A DNA stretch of 64,000 bases, from contig JADJRV010000001.1 in the NCBI GenBank assembly GCA_016712045.1, positions 124,001 to 188,000 on the forward strand, in the 5' to 3' direction. This stretch comes from Chloracidobacterium sp. Lineage in GTDB: Bacteria > Acidobacteriota > Blastocatellia > Pyrinomonadales > Pyrinomonadaceae. The position numbers and the translations under genes were made by a program. Below the pieces are notes generated by a model that was given only the letters and a program-made list of their open reading frames with translations, was not told where the DNA came from and searched no databases. Positions 8,067 to 17,086 of this stretch are shown here, piece after piece (positions within the stretch are counted from its first letter, which is position 1; each line of letters begins with the position of its first letter).

Positions 8067-9608
8067 ATGACACAAGACAGACGTGAATTCTTAATGAAAT
8101 CCTGCGGTGCATTGAGCATGGCCGCGATCGCGACACAGATGGGACACCTCGGCCTGATGAGTGCTTTTGCCCAGTCAGGTAAGAATGATCTTGTTGAAGT
8201 ACCAAGTGATTATCGCGCTTTGGTCTGTGTTTTTATGCAGGGCGGTAATGACGGCAATCAGATGATCATTCCGAACCACACGGTCGGATCGTCTAACACC
8301 TGGGACAATTATAATGCTGCCCGTGGTATTCAAGGGCTAGCATTAACGCAGGCTCAGCTGGCAGGTACGACTATTCAGGTTCCGCGTATCGGTAATTTGG
8401 ACTATGCTCTGCATCCGAGCCTTGGCACTTTTCCGATCGGGGGAACCATCGTCAATAATGGGTTACACGAACTGTGGGCTGCCGGAAAGCTAGCTGCTGT
8501 AACTAATGTGGGAACGCTGGTACAACCCACAACCCGGACCACTTATCTAAATAATTCTGTTCCAAAACCATTTCAGCTCTTTTCACACTCAGATCAGGTT
8601 TCCCAGTATCAGGGTGGGCGCAGCGACACTCAGTCATTTACTGGCTGGGGTGGACGCATCTCAGACCTACGGTCTGCGATCGACAACCCTGCGCCACCTG
8701 CTCTTGTTCCTATGATCACGTCGATCGCTGGTGCTCAGCTATTTACCGCCGGACAACAGACTCTTCCTATGGCGATCGCAGCAGCTCCGACCTCGCTCGC
8801 AACGGTACTTGCCCCATCAGGGTTTAATCTGCCGGCTGTGCCAACGGGAAATAACCTGAACAGATATAATGCGTTAAAAGCTTTGCGAGATCAGGCTCGA
8901 CTCGACCCATCAAAATATATTGATGCAGCGGGTGATGTTACCAAGCTGGCAATGGATGCAAATGATGCGTTGCAGACCAATATACCGGTCACATCGGTTG
9001 CATTTCCGAATACCAACATCGGCAACCAATTAAAACAGGTTGCTTTGATGATCAAGAAACGAAGTGACCTATCAATGAATCGTCAGATCTTTTATGTTCA
9101 GCTGGGAAGTTTTGACACACACACAGGTCAATTGACAACGCAGGTCAGTCTTTTGCAACAAATGAGTCAGGCAATGCGTGCGTTCTACGAAGAAATGGTT
9201 GCACAAGGGATCGGCGACAAGGTCACTCAGTTCACGATGGCTGATTTCTCACGGACACTTAACCCTGCCGGAACTGGTGCCAACGTCGGTACCGACCATG
9301 CCTGGGGAAACCATATGCTGGTTGTCGGCGGCGGGATAACCGCAAGCGACTTTTACGGAATGAATGGAGCAAATGGAACTCCGTACCCGCAACTTTCATT
9401 TAACCAAGCGGATGATTCGGACAACGGCAGCGGAGCACGTGGTCGCTGGGTACCTGCAACATCTGTTGACCAATATTGTGCGACTTTGGCCAGATGGTTT
9501 GGCGTTCCCTCAGCAGATATGGCGACCGTGTTTCCAAAGATCGTTAACTTTTCGAACTCAGGCGGGATCAATACCGATCTCGGATTTTTGCAGCCGCCGG
9601 CAGCTTAA
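8067..9608 (+). CDS. Secreted DUF1501 family protein
   Basis: A 513-residue protein with a probable twin-arginine signal: DRREFLMKS at the N-terminus, then a hydrophobic stretch ending AFAQS. The body matches DUF1501, a branch related to the alkaline phosphatase/sulfatase superfamily. Landmarks are LVCVFMQGGNDGNQM near residue 55, FDTHTGQ in the middle and FSRTLNPAG...GTDHAWGNHM towards the end, where His and Asp could bind metal. The open frame extends upstream to 7818 inside the DUF1800 gene, but ATG 8067 gives the correct Tat-type start. It is co-transcribed with DUF1800 and closed by a terminator at 9636. No substrate is known for this family. Confidence 0.88.
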   Translation: MTQDRREFLMKSCGALSMAAIATQMGHLGLMSAFAQSGKNDLVEVPSDYRALVCVFMQGGNDGNQMIIPNHTVGSSNTWDNYNAARGIQGLALTQAQLAGTTIQVPRIGNLDYALHPSLGTFPIGGTIVNNGLHELWAAGKLAAVTNVGTLVQPTTRTTYLNNSVPKPFQLFSHSDQVSQYQGGRSDTQSFTGWGGRISDLRSAIDNPAPPALVPMITSIAGAQLFTAGQQTLPMAIAAAPTSLATVLAPSGFNLPAVPTGNNLNRYNALKALRDQARLDPSKYIDAAGDVTKLAMDANDALQTNIPVTSVAFPNTNIGNQLKQVALMIKKRSDLSMNRQIFYVQLGSFDTHTGQLTTQVSLLQQMSQAMRAFYEEMVAQGIGDKVTQFTMADFSRTLNPAGTGANVGTDHAWGNHMLVVGGGITASDFYGMNGANGTPYPQLSFNQADDSDNGSGARGRWVPATSVDQYCATLARWFGVPSADMATVFPKIVNFSNSGGINTDLGFLQPPAA

Positions 9609-9635
9609 GGGATATTTGGACGGCAGTTTTAAGAC

Positions 9636-9662
9636 GAGGGGCTATATGCCCCTCTTTTTTTT
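9636..9662 (+). terminator. Rho-independent terminator after the DUF1501 gene
   Basis: A perfect 7-bp stem GAGGGGC/GCCCCTC with loop TATAT followed by eight T. Confidence 0.9.
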
Positions 9663-9718
9663 GGACGAAAATAGACTTTCTTGAACTTTACCGCCCTAGG
9701 CCATAAACTAATGGAAAC

Positions 9719-10417
9719 GTGAACCTGCCTAATTACATAACGCTTGGCCGTATAGTTGTCGTACCGCTGCTGGTGGTGGTGCTGCTGACGCCGGTGGCTG
9801 AGCGTTGGTTTGGGCTCAATGCGTATGCCTTAGGTATCGTGATGTTTCTGATAGCGGCCCTGACCGATATCGTCGACGGCCAGCTTGCACGCCGCCGTAA
9901 TCAAGTCTCGACGCTTGGGAAATTTCTTGACCCGATCGCAGATAAACTGCTGATCTCGGCCGCTCTGATCGTCTTGGTCGAAAAGCATCTCGCCCCGTCT
10001 TGGTCTGTAGTTGTAATACTCGGCCGCGAATTTATCATCACCGGTCTCCGGTCCGTCGCCGCCACCGAAGGCATAATTATGCCGGCGCAAGGTATGGGCA
10101 AGCTCAAGATGTGGGCTCAATGCATTGCCGTCGTTGCTCTACTCGTTGCTGCCGCTAACGGCCCGCCGCCGGTGTCGAATTTTGGACTCGATTACCCTGC
10201 ATTTTTCTGGCAAGTCGCCGAAGTGCAAACCGCGTTTAGCGATCTCGCAAAAATGACGATCACGTCAAACGACTGGAAAGTTTTCGGTTATCTTGTCGGC
10301 CGCGGAGCACTATGGGTCGCGGTGATCACTGCGGTATGGTCTATGTACGGCTACTTTTCGTTCTTTTTTACAGAGAGCCGCCGCCTACGCCATGCCTCCG
10401 CAGACAAAACCGAATAG
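9719..10417 (+). CDS. pgsA: CDP-diacylglycerol-glycerol-3-phosphate 3-phosphatidyltransferase
   Basis: An integral membrane enzyme that makes phosphatidylglycerophosphate, the first committed step to phosphatidylglycerol and cardiolipin. It carries the CDP-alcohol phosphatidyltransferase signature DIVDGQLARRR...GKFLDPIADK at about residues 46-75, with the conserved D-G-A-R-G-D-D pattern. It begins NLPNYITLGRI, typical of PgsA. The start is GTG at 9719; the nearby ATG at 9711 is out of frame. At 232 residues it is longer than the usual 180-200, owing to a roughly 45-residue insertion between transmembrane segments near the C-terminus (NFGLDYPAFFW to VFGYLVG). It stands alone, convergent with the next gene. 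Confidence 0.9.
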   Translation: MNLPNYITLGRIVVVPLLVVVLLTPVAERWFGLNAYALGIVMFLIAALTDIVDGQLARRRNQVSTLGKFLDPIADKLLISAALIVLVEKHLAPSWSVVVILGREFIITGLRSVAATEGIIMPAQGMGKLKMWAQCIAVVALLVAAANGPPPVSNFGLDYPAFFWQVAEVQTAFSDLAKMTITSNDWKVFGYLVGRGALWVAVITAVWSMYGYFSFFFTESRRLRHASADKTE

Positions 10418-10421
10418 AAAA

Positions 10422-10449
10422 GGTGAAAGCAGTTCTCACCGCTTTCACC
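10422..10449. terminator. Hairpin between convergent genes
   Basis: A 9-bp perfect stem GGTGAAAGC/GCTTTCACC with a 10-base loop between the pgsA stop and the convergent gene at 10495. There is no strong T-run, so termination is likely but not certain. Confidence 0.5.
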
Positions 10450-10494
10450 GCTCATTTCCAGTTTTTAACTTTTTGGTTTTAGTTATTAACTGTC

Positions 10495-11466
10495 TTACTG
10501 GATCTCTACCCAGTCGCCAGTATGTATCTCCTGCGCGTTGCGGGTGATGACGACGGTCGCGGTGCGTTCTTTTACATTGATAACGACTGCTTCGCCGACG
10601 ACTTTTCGTAAGAAAGGACGTCCTTCTTTCGCTTTAGCAGTCGTGACTTCCGCTCCCTCGCCTTTTTCGCCTGCCGTTCGCGACGATTGGTTCGAAAATC
10701 TGCCGCCTTCGTAAATTTCGCTCGGATATCCATAATCCTTTGATCCGATCGATTCCTTGGTCGGGTTGAGCGTAATATTGCCTTTTCCGAGCGGGCGAAA
10801 TACCGTCAGCTTATCGCCAACATTAACATTGTCCTCGGACCCAAGATCGACATAAACGATGAAATCACGGGCGATCATTTCGACATTGTCGCGGGCCATG
10901 ATTACGCGTCCGGTGGATTTGCCCGATGGGTCGCCAAATATATCGAATGACCGCGTGGAGGTATCGATCGGCCCTGTGCGTTTGTTGATAAGTTGAACAA
11001 GATCCCCAAGCAAAAATACGTCGCATGACGATTTGATTCTGGCGACCGAAACTTCTTCGTTGACCTTAACGACCTCGAGAGCTCCGACCTCTTGCACATA
11101 CGACCCGAGATAGCCTTTCTTTGACCATTTGCTCTTAACGCTTCCGCGTGGACGGATGACGGCAAATACATCACCGGCGTTAACACCTTTATTACGGCCC
11201 ATGTTTATGTACAGAAAATCATTTTGGGCGAAATTGTATCTGTCTGCTTCGTCATTGCTGCCGACGATCTTGTTCTCTGTGCTGATCGCGCTTGTCTGGA
11301 TGTAACCGGCACAATACAGATTGGCACCGCTTACGATGGGTTTGGGGGCAGTTGACCGTCCGTCGACCACGGTTGGCATACCCTGTGCCACAGCGGCTAC
11401 TGAAAACAAAGTGACTAACACGAGTGACAATATTATTCGCCCGAAAATAGACTTTTGAAAATTCAC
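10495..11466 (-). CDS. Secreted protein of unknown function with FlgT-like repeats
   Basis: A 323-residue protein with an N-terminal signal peptide (hydrophobic core IILSLVLVTLFSVAAV, cleavage near VAQG). The mature part has at least three repeats in which a GD turn precedes a beta strand: NAGDVFAVIRP, LGDLVQLIN, NVGDKLTVFRP and HTGDWVEIQ. They resemble the C-terminal beta module of FlgT and related envelope proteins. The repeats suggest a beta-rich periplasmic or outer-membrane-associated protein. It is monocistronic, with a 234-base upstream region that contains no gene before tRNA-Thr. I do not recognise a named family. Confidence 0.7.
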   Translation of the reverse strand: MNFQKSIFGRIILSLVLVTLFSVAAVAQGMPTVVDGRSTAPKPIVSGANLYCAGYIQTSAISTENKIVGSNDEADRYNFAQNDFLYINMGRNKGVNAGDVFAVIRPRGSVKSKWSKKGYLGSYVQEVGALEVVKVNEEVSVARIKSSCDVFLLGDLVQLINKRTGPIDTSTRSFDIFGDPSGKSTGRVIMARDNVEMIARDFIVYVDLGSEDNVNVGDKLTVFRPLGKGNITLNPTKESIGSKDYGYPSEIYEGGRFSNQSSRTAGEKGEGAEVTTAKAKEGRPFLRKVVGEAVVINVKERTATVVITRNAQEIHTGDWVEIQ

Positions 11467-11700
11467 GATTTTCTCCTTGGATGGCTTTTAATGAGGGCCT
11501 AAACTTTGATGAGATAACAAAATGGGAACAAACTCGTCGGATCACCGACGGTTACTTTCTAATTATAGTCTGTTTAATAGAAAAGCGTCAACACTTTTGT
11601 GCATTGTTGAACAATCGAATTCTCGTGCTTGATTTGGACAGAAGCCAAGCGTTTTGCTAGTATTTTCGTTTGCGGTACGCTGATATGGTGTTCCACATCA

Positions 11701-11776
11701 GCCACCTTAGCTCAGTTGATAGAGCAACTGATTTGTAATCAGTAGGTCGTCGGTTTGAGTCCGACAGGTGGCTCCA
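11701..11776 (+). tRNA. tRNA-Thr (anticodon UGU)
   Basis: A full cloverleaf. Acceptor GCCACCT pairs with AGGTGGC, the D-arm contains TTAGCTCAGTTGATAGAGC, and anticodon stem ACTGA/TCAGT encloses loop TTTGTAA with anticodon TGT. The T-arm is GTCGG-TTTGAGT-CCGAC, the discriminator base is T and CCA is encoded. It reads codon ACA and, with wobble, other Thr codons. No integrase or duplicated 3' end is visible, so it does not look like an occupied attachment site. Confidence 0.97.
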
Positions 11777-11786
11777 TATTTTACAT

Positions 11787-11818
11787 AAGGCTTCGGCGAT
11801 TCTGCCGGAGCTTTTTTT
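11787..11818 (+). terminator. Terminator after tRNA-Thr
   Basis: An 8-bp stem GCTTCGGC/GCCGGAGC (one G-U pair) with a short loop and seven T, 10 bases after the tRNA CCA end. Confidence 0.85.
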
Positions 11819-11864
11819 GGTCTGGAATTTGATTCGTCCGCTAAGACTAATATCATAGTCCGAT

Positions 11865-12653
11865 ATGACGCAACTTGAGCGATTTCAGAGAGACGGTTTT
11901 CTTATACTCGAAGGTTTTAGCTCTGACAGCGAGTGTGACGCCCTGATGACGCGTGCCGCCGAGCTTTCTACAGGCTTTGACTACACCGGCCATCCGTCGG
12001 TTTTCCAAACATCCGAACAAACCAGGACGAGCGACGATTATTTTCTCGAGTCCGGTGGCCGCGTATCTTTCTTTTTTGAAAAAGATGCATTCACCGCCCA
12101 CGGTAAGCTAAAAAACACGATCGAACTCTCGCTCAACAAAATAGGTCACGCCCTGCACGATCTGGATCCTGTCTATAACAATTTCTCACGCTCACCGCAG
12201 ATGAAACGATTGGCGGCGGAGCTATGTATCGCCGACTCCCTTTTGATACAGAGCATGCACATCTTCAAACATGTAGAGATCGGGGGCGTTGTAGATGTTC
12301 ATCAAGACTCGACGTTTTTGTATACCGAACCCCTATCGTGTGTTGGATTTTGGTTTGCTCTAGAGGACGCAACCATCGACAATGGCTGCCTGTGGGCCAA
12401 ACCGGGCGGGCACCAGACTGCGTTACGTTCATGGTTTCGCCGAAAAGACACAGGCGGAACCGAGTTCACAATTTTTGATGCGTCGCCAATCGATATGACA
12501 GAAATGATCCCGCTCGAGGTAAAAAAAGGCACCTGTATCGTGCTCGATGGCCTGGTTCCCCATTACAGCCTGCCGAACACAAGCAGCAAGTCTAGACGGG
12601 CCTATACTGTTCACACGATAAGCCGAGACGCACGCTACCCTATGGAAAACTGA
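11865..12653 (+). CDS. Phytanoyl-CoA dioxygenase (PhyH) family protein
   Basis: A 262-residue Fe(II)/2-oxoglutarate-dependent oxygenase of the PhyH family. It starts with the family-typical FQRDGFLILEGF. The iron-binding facial triad is visible as HQD (about residues 146-148, in DVHQDSTFL) and a distal His in LVPHYSLP (about residue 233), followed by the 2-oxoglutarate-binding Arg in SRRAYTVH. It resembles PHYHD1-type proteins rather than those in siderophore or antibiotic pathways. It is a single gene after the tRNA; no pathway neighbours reveal a substrate. The 255 bases after it hold no gene I can support. Confidence 0.87.
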   Translation: MTQLERFQRDGFLILEGFSSDSECDALMTRAAELSTGFDYTGHPSVFQTSEQTRTSDDYFLESGGRVSFFFEKDAFTAHGKLKNTIELSLNKIGHALHDLDPVYNNFSRSPQMKRLAAELCIADSLLIQSMHIFKHVEIGGVVDVHQDSTFLYTEPLSCVGFWFALEDATIDNGCLWAKPGGHQTALRSWFRRKDTGGTEFTIFDASPIDMTEMIPLEVKKGTCIVLDGLVPHYSLPNTSSKSRRAYTVHTISRDARYPMEN

Positions 12654-12908
12654 TTGCGTCGTGATCCGTCAGAACTATCCCCGATCTAACACTAGATAAG
12701 TGCGAAGGTCAATCATTTCAATGATCTAGCGATAATAAATTCATTTACAACATTAAGTAAATTGTGTATCCTGTCTCTTGAATTTGCGACAAAGCGCAAT
12801 TTTTACAACTCAACACCGTTAAATATCATCTTTTCTTCCGGTCAAAGAACCGGCCAATTATTCAGATTTTCGAGGCAAGGGGAATTTATTGTTTTTGTCG
12901 GAGGGTTT

Positions 12909-13661
12909 ATGCCGCTAGGAACACGATCAATGCGTTTTGTTATTTCACTGGTGCTTACTGCGGTGCTTGCCGTAAGTGCGTTTGCTGATACCGTTCGGCT
13001 TAAGGACGGCAGCATTATCAAAGGCAAGATCACCAGCTTTGACAGCGGTAAATTTGTCGTTGTCATCGGCGAAGGATCACGCCGCCGCGAGATGACCTTT
13101 CTCGCGTCTGAGATCGAATCGATCCAATTCGATTCGCCGTCAATGAATCCTCAAACCACTTCCCCGTCAGCGCGTCCGGCATCCTACAAAGACCCCGTAA
13201 AAACTACGCCGTCGGTCAAAGTCATCACAACAGACACGACCGTACCGCAAACACGTCCCGACAATTCGGGCGGCAAATTAAAACCGATCGGGTGGACAGT
13301 TAAAGTGCTGGCAGACAACACCGCAAACGGCTGGACGAATTCCGGCTGGGTCGTTAAAAAAGGCCAGCGGATACGGATATCGGGCGACGGTAAGATCTCG
13401 CTCGGCAAAGGCAAATCAACGACAGCAGCGGGTGACTACGCGCTCGAAGACAATCAAAAGCTGTTAAAAAATGTCGCCACCGGAGCCCTGCTCGCGGTGA
13501 TCGGCGACGACAATAATGATTTTATCTACGTCGGAGCCGAGCGTGAATTTGTTGCCACCCGCGACGGTGCACTTTTTCTCGGTATCAATGAGGGCAATCT
13601 CGACGACAACTCCGGCTCGTTCAACGTAAAGATCGAGATCATTACCGACGACGGAAATTAA
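12909..13661 (+). CDS. Secreted protein with C-terminal LecA (PA-I galactophilic lectin)-like domain
   Basis: A 250-residue secreted protein. The signal peptide has the core FVISLVLTAVLAVSAFA. The first 60 mature residues (VRLKDGSIIKGKITSF...EIESIQF) form a small beta module often found at the start of Acidobacteria secreted proteins. After a Thr/Pro-rich linker, the C-terminal 120 residues match the LecA-like fold: NGWTNSGWVVKKGQRIRISG, a central LLAVIGDDN and the final GALFLGINEGNLDDNSGSF, where the ND-type loop would bind calcium and sugar in LecA. Start chosen at ATG 12909, just after GGAGGG; ATG 12930 is an alternative. A strong terminator follows. Carbohydrate binding is inferred from the fold only. 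Confidence 0.75.
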   Translation: MPLGTRSMRFVISLVLTAVLAVSAFADTVRLKDGSIIKGKITSFDSGKFVVVIGEGSRRREMTFLASEIESIQFDSPSMNPQTTSPSARPASYKDPVKTTPSVKVITTDTTVPQTRPDNSGGKLKPIGWTVKVLADNTANGWTNSGWVVKKGQRIRISGDGKISLGKGKSTTAAGDYALEDNQKLLKNVATGALLAVIGDDNNDFIYVGAEREFVATRDGALFLGINEGNLDDNSGSFNVKIEIITDDGN

Positions 13662-13681
13662 GTCAACCTATTGCATAGATC

Positions 13682-13719
13682 AAGATCCCGGTTCTTAAAT
13701 GGCCGGGATCTTTTATTTT
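13682..13719 (+). terminator. Terminator after the LecA-like gene
   Basis: A perfect 10-bp stem AAGATCCCGG/CCGGGATCTT with an 11-base loop, then a T-rich tail. Confidence 0.9.
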
Positions 13720-13787
13720 GCTTGCTTTCGACCAACTAAACACGGACAATCTGTATCTAATACTAAAGGCCCCGAAAGGAAATATTT

Positions 13788-15047
13788 ATGCTGTCCATTT
13801 CTGCTAAACGTCTACTCTTTGCTGCGTTAACGCTCTCGATCTCCCTCATTGTTTTCGCATCACCAAGTTTCACACAGTCAAAACCTCAAAAGCCGACAAC
13901 GGCAACCGGCGACGGAAAAAAGAACGGCCGCCCAACGCCGATGACCGAAGAAGAGATCAAAAAGGCCGAGGAGGCAAAGAAACGGGCTGAAGAGGAAAAG
14001 AATGCGATCATTGACGATACGATCGAAAAGGTCGATACCAACATCGTCAATGTCGATGCCGTTGTCTATAACAAGAAAACCGGGCAGATCATCACGGGGT
14101 TAAAGAAAGAGAACTTTGCGATCTTTGAGAACGGCGTGAAACAAAACATTGCAAGTTTTGCGACGCCCGAATCGCCTATCACCGTCACGCTCGTGGTTGA
14201 ATTTAGTAAATGGAGCGAAGTTTTTGGTTCTGCGTCAGGCGGATATTTTGAGCCCGGCACTTACGAAGTAGTTCGTCCCGTCGCACAGTTCGTGTCCAAA
14301 TTTATCAAACCGCCCAATGACTACGCCTCGATCATAGCGTTTGACCTGCGTCCTACGCCGATCACCGATTTTACAAATGACCCGGCCCGTCTAAATTCGG
14401 CGGTTAACATTTTGCTGCGAAGCCAACCCGCCTTTCGTGAGAATAATCTTTTTGACGCGCTCAAATTTGCGCTCATCGGCGGACGGGGCGATAGCGTCGT
14501 GTTAGAAAATTCCAAGAACGAACAATCCGATTACGGTGGCATGGCAGATGTCAGATCAAAGCGAAGAGCGATCATCCTTGTCGCATCAGGGATCGATACG
14601 TTTAGCCGGACCAACTATGACCAGATACGACGAGTCATTCAGGAAGCGGGGGTGCCGATCTATATCATCAGCACCGGCAATTTGTTTTATAAAAAGTATG
14701 AGATGTATCTTGGCCCTACCGACAGCATTACCGGCATGCCGGGACGTCTTACATTTTTACAGGCGCAGAATTCTATGAATACTTTTGCGGCCGAATCCGG
14801 TGGTGTCCATTTCCCGATGACTTTCGAGGGCGAGGTACCTGGCTACCTCAACAACATCAACGCGATGCTTCGCAATCAGTATTCGCTTGCCTATGATCTC
14901 GCAGACGGTCACGAACCCGGCAAAAAATATAAGATCGAGGTAAAGGTCGATATCGATGGTGATGGCCAGTATGACAACAAAATGCTGGTCGTCCAACACA
15001 AGCCGTTTTACAGCACTCCCAAAAAGGATGATAAGAAAAAGAAATAG
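13788..15047 (+). CDS. Acidobacterial VWFA-related secreted protein
   Basis: A 419-residue secreted protein. A signal peptide (residues about 1-30) is followed by a highly charged Glu/Lys helical stretch (EEEIKKAEEAKKRAEEEK) and then a VWFA-related domain of the TIGR03436 type, starting NIVNVDAVVYNKKTGQ and LKKENFAIFENGV. The usual DxSxS metal site is altered: the strand reads TLVVEFSKWSE, so metal binding in the canonical manner is doubtful. The later VWFA core is intact (VPIYIISTGN, FAAESGGVHFP). Proteins of this type are expanded in Acidobacteria, and their role is unknown. It is flanked by terminators on both sides, so it is monocistronic. Confidence 0.85.
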   Translation: MLSISAKRLLFAALTLSISLIVFASPSFTQSKPQKPTTATGDGKKNGRPTPMTEEEIKKAEEAKKRAEEEKNAIIDDTIEKVDTNIVNVDAVVYNKKTGQIITGLKKENFAIFENGVKQNIASFATPESPITVTLVVEFSKWSEVFGSASGGYFEPGTYEVVRPVAQFVSKFIKPPNDYASIIAFDLRPTPITDFTNDPARLNSAVNILLRSQPAFRENNLFDALKFALIGGRGDSVVLENSKNEQSDYGGMADVRSKRRAIILVASGIDTFSRTNYDQIRRVIQEAGVPIYIISTGNLFYKKYEMYLGPTDSITGMPGRLTFLQAQNSMNTFAAESGGVHFPMTFEGEVPGYLNNINAMLRNQYSLAYDLADGHEPGKKYKIEVKVDIDGDGQYDNKMLVVQHKPFYSTPKKDDKKKK

Positions 15048-15073
15048 TCCGGTGCAGTGAATACAGGAACAAG

Positions 15074-15109
15074 AATGATGGACGGTCGAAGCATCGTTCA
15101 TCATTTTTG
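15074..15109 (+). terminator. Terminator after the VWFA gene
   Basis: An 11-bp stem AATGATGGACG/CGTTCATCATT (one G-U pair) followed by a T-run. Confidence 0.85.
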
Positions 15110-15155
15110 TTTGGTTAGTTCCGACGTATCTGCTAGCCTAATAGATTGACCTGAA

Positions 15156-17063
15156 ATGAGCAGAACCATCATAGACAGCTACCGTAAGAAACTTGCCGCC
15201 GAGGAGGGCTATGTGGTGTCGCGCGCGGCCGACCTGCGTATCGCACTGTGCTATCCAAACACGCACTCGATCGGCATGGCAAACCTCGGGCTGCATACGA
15301 TGTATGAGCTATTCAACGCCATTCCGGGCGTCGCGTGCGAACGTGTTTTCCTGCCCGATACTGCTGAATTAAAAGAATACGAACGCACCCGTACGACGCT
15401 GATGTCGCTTGAGACACAATCGCGCGTAAAAGATTTTGACGTGGTGGCTTTCTCGATCTCGTTCGAGACCGATTACCTCAACATGGCAAAGATGCTGCAG
15501 CTTTCCGGCATCCCTGTCTGGTCAAAAGACCGCACTCATTTTGACCCGCTGGTGATCATGGGCGGTGCTGCATCATTTCTAAACCCCGAGCCAATAGCAG
15601 ATTTCACCGATGTGATCGCCGTCGGCGAGGGTGAGGTGCTTGCCTACCAACTGGTCGATGCGATCTTTGAAAATGAGACCAAGAACGAGATACTGCTCGC
15701 TTTAGCACAGATCGGACGCGGGTTTTATGTACCATCGCTTTATGACGTCGTCTATAACGATGACGGAACGGTCTTTGACTACATACCTAATGAAAAGGGC
15801 GTTCCAAAGCGTGTCGGACGTGCGTTGGCATCAGTAAATCCTAAAGAAGGCACACTCCGCCGAGCGATGAAACGCGGCGAGACAGAGCTTGCTGAATTTC
15901 TGTTAGATCAAGATACTTTTTGTCCCTCGACCGCGATCTGGTCTCCCGAAGCCGAAATGGGCGACCGATTGCTAGTCGAAATTTCACGCGGATGTTCACA
16001 GGGCTGTCGCTTTTGCTGGGCCGGTTACAATTATTATCCGCCGCGAGTCGTCCCGGCCAAAGACATCCTTGCCAAAGCTCGCGAATGGAGGCACAAAACA
16101 AACAAGATCGGCCTCGTCTCAACCGCCGTTTGCGATCACCCGGAGATCTCAACTATTTTACGCGAACTGCGGGCGATGGATTATCGGATCTCAGTGTCAA
16201 GCCTCAGGCTAGACCAGATCTCTGACGAGCTACTCGACGCCTTAGTCGCCTCACGCGACCAGCAGATCGCCGTTGCTCCGGAAACCGGCAGCGACCGTCT
16301 GCGGCGGGTAATAAACAAAAATCTAACCAACGACGAGATCGTAGACATCTGCGGTGCCGTATTTGACCGCGGAATGCTAACGGTAAAGCTATATATGATG
16401 GTCGGTCTGCCAACTGAGACGCAGGAAGACCTCGACGAGATGTTTGTGTTGGTCGAGCGGATCAAAGACCGGATGCTTGAGGCCGGCAAGAAAATCGGCC
16501 GTGCGGGCAAGATTATCCCTTCGCTGAATGGTTTCGTACCAAAGCCGAATACACCACTGCAATGGGACGCCATCTGCGACGAACGTGAATTAAAAAAGCG
16601 CATCAAATACGTCTGCAAGGGTCTGAGCAAGATCCCCAATGTCGAGGTTCGCTTTATGTCCTCACGCATCGCTCACGAACAGGCTCTCTACTCGTCCGGT
16701 GACCGCACTGTCGCTGCGGCTATCGATGCGGCGGCTCGTAATGGCGGCGACCTTGATCGGGCGCTGCGTGAGACTGGTATAGACCCGGCATTTCATACTT
16801 CGCGTGACCGCAGTTATGACGAATTCTTACCGTGGTCGATCGTCGATTCGGGCTTGTCCTTCGAATTCTTAAAGACCGAACATGAAAAAGCCCGAGAGTC
16901 GCTCTCGAGCCTTCCGTGTCCCGCGGTTGAAAAATGTACTACTTGCGGTGTCTGCCCAAGCACCTGGCTTGCGGACGCTCCCGAAGGTTTGGTTAATATC
17001 CAACCATTAAAGATCAAACAATTGCTCGGAATTTCCGCACCCGCCGGCTCGACCTTAGTTTAG
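15156..17063 (+). CDS. TIGR03960-type B12-binding/radical SAM protein
   Basis: A 635-residue protein. The N-terminal 190 residues are a B12-binding-like Rossmann domain (ALCYPNTHSIGMANLGL, VIMGGAASFLNPEP). The radical SAM core follows, with the CxxxCxxC iron-sulfur motif in SRGCSQGCRFCWAGY, and the downstream glycine and substrate-binding blocks are intact (VAPETGSDRLRR, LYMMVGLPTETQEDLDE). A C-terminal cysteine cluster, CTTCGVCPS, could carry an auxiliary cluster. Members are often fused to or followed by a DUF2344 protein and ribonuclease G genes. Here the next gene is on the other strand, so this gene stands alone. The reaction is unknown; RNA or protein modification is the usual guess for the family. 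Confidence 0.88.
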   Translation: MSRTIIDSYRKKLAAEEGYVVSRAADLRIALCYPNTHSIGMANLGLHTMYELFNAIPGVACERVFLPDTAELKEYERTRTTLMSLETQSRVKDFDVVAFSISFETDYLNMAKMLQLSGIPVWSKDRTHFDPLVIMGGAASFLNPEPIADFTDVIAVGEGEVLAYQLVDAIFENETKNEILLALAQIGRGFYVPSLYDVVYNDDGTVFDYIPNEKGVPKRVGRALASVNPKEGTLRRAMKRGETELAEFLLDQDTFCPSTAIWSPEAEMGDRLLVEISRGCSQGCRFCWAGYNYYPPRVVPAKDILAKAREWRHKTNKIGLVSTAVCDHPEISTILRELRAMDYRISVSSLRLDQISDELLDALVASRDQQIAVAPETGSDRLRRVINKNLTNDEIVDICGAVFDRGMLTVKLYMMVGLPTETQEDLDEMFVLVERIKDRMLEAGKKIGRAGKIIPSLNGFVPKPNTPLQWDAICDERELKKRIKYVCKGLSKIPNVEVRFMSSRIAHEQALYSSGDRTVAAAIDAAARNGGDLDRALRETGIDPAFHTSRDRSYDEFLPWSIVDSGLSFEFLKTEHEKARESLSSLPCPAVEKCTTCGVCPSTWLADAPEGLVNIQPLKIKQLLGISAPAGSTLV

Positions 17064-17086
17064 TTTTAAGATCTTTACTCCAAGCA

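Noticed and set aside
11701..11776. tRNA-Thr as an integration site
   Set aside because: No integrase, no duplicated tRNA 3' end and ordinary genes on both sides.
15048..15155. Cobalamin riboswitch before the B12-binding radical SAM gene
   Set aside because: Only a terminator hairpin is present; no B12-box-like sequence was seen.
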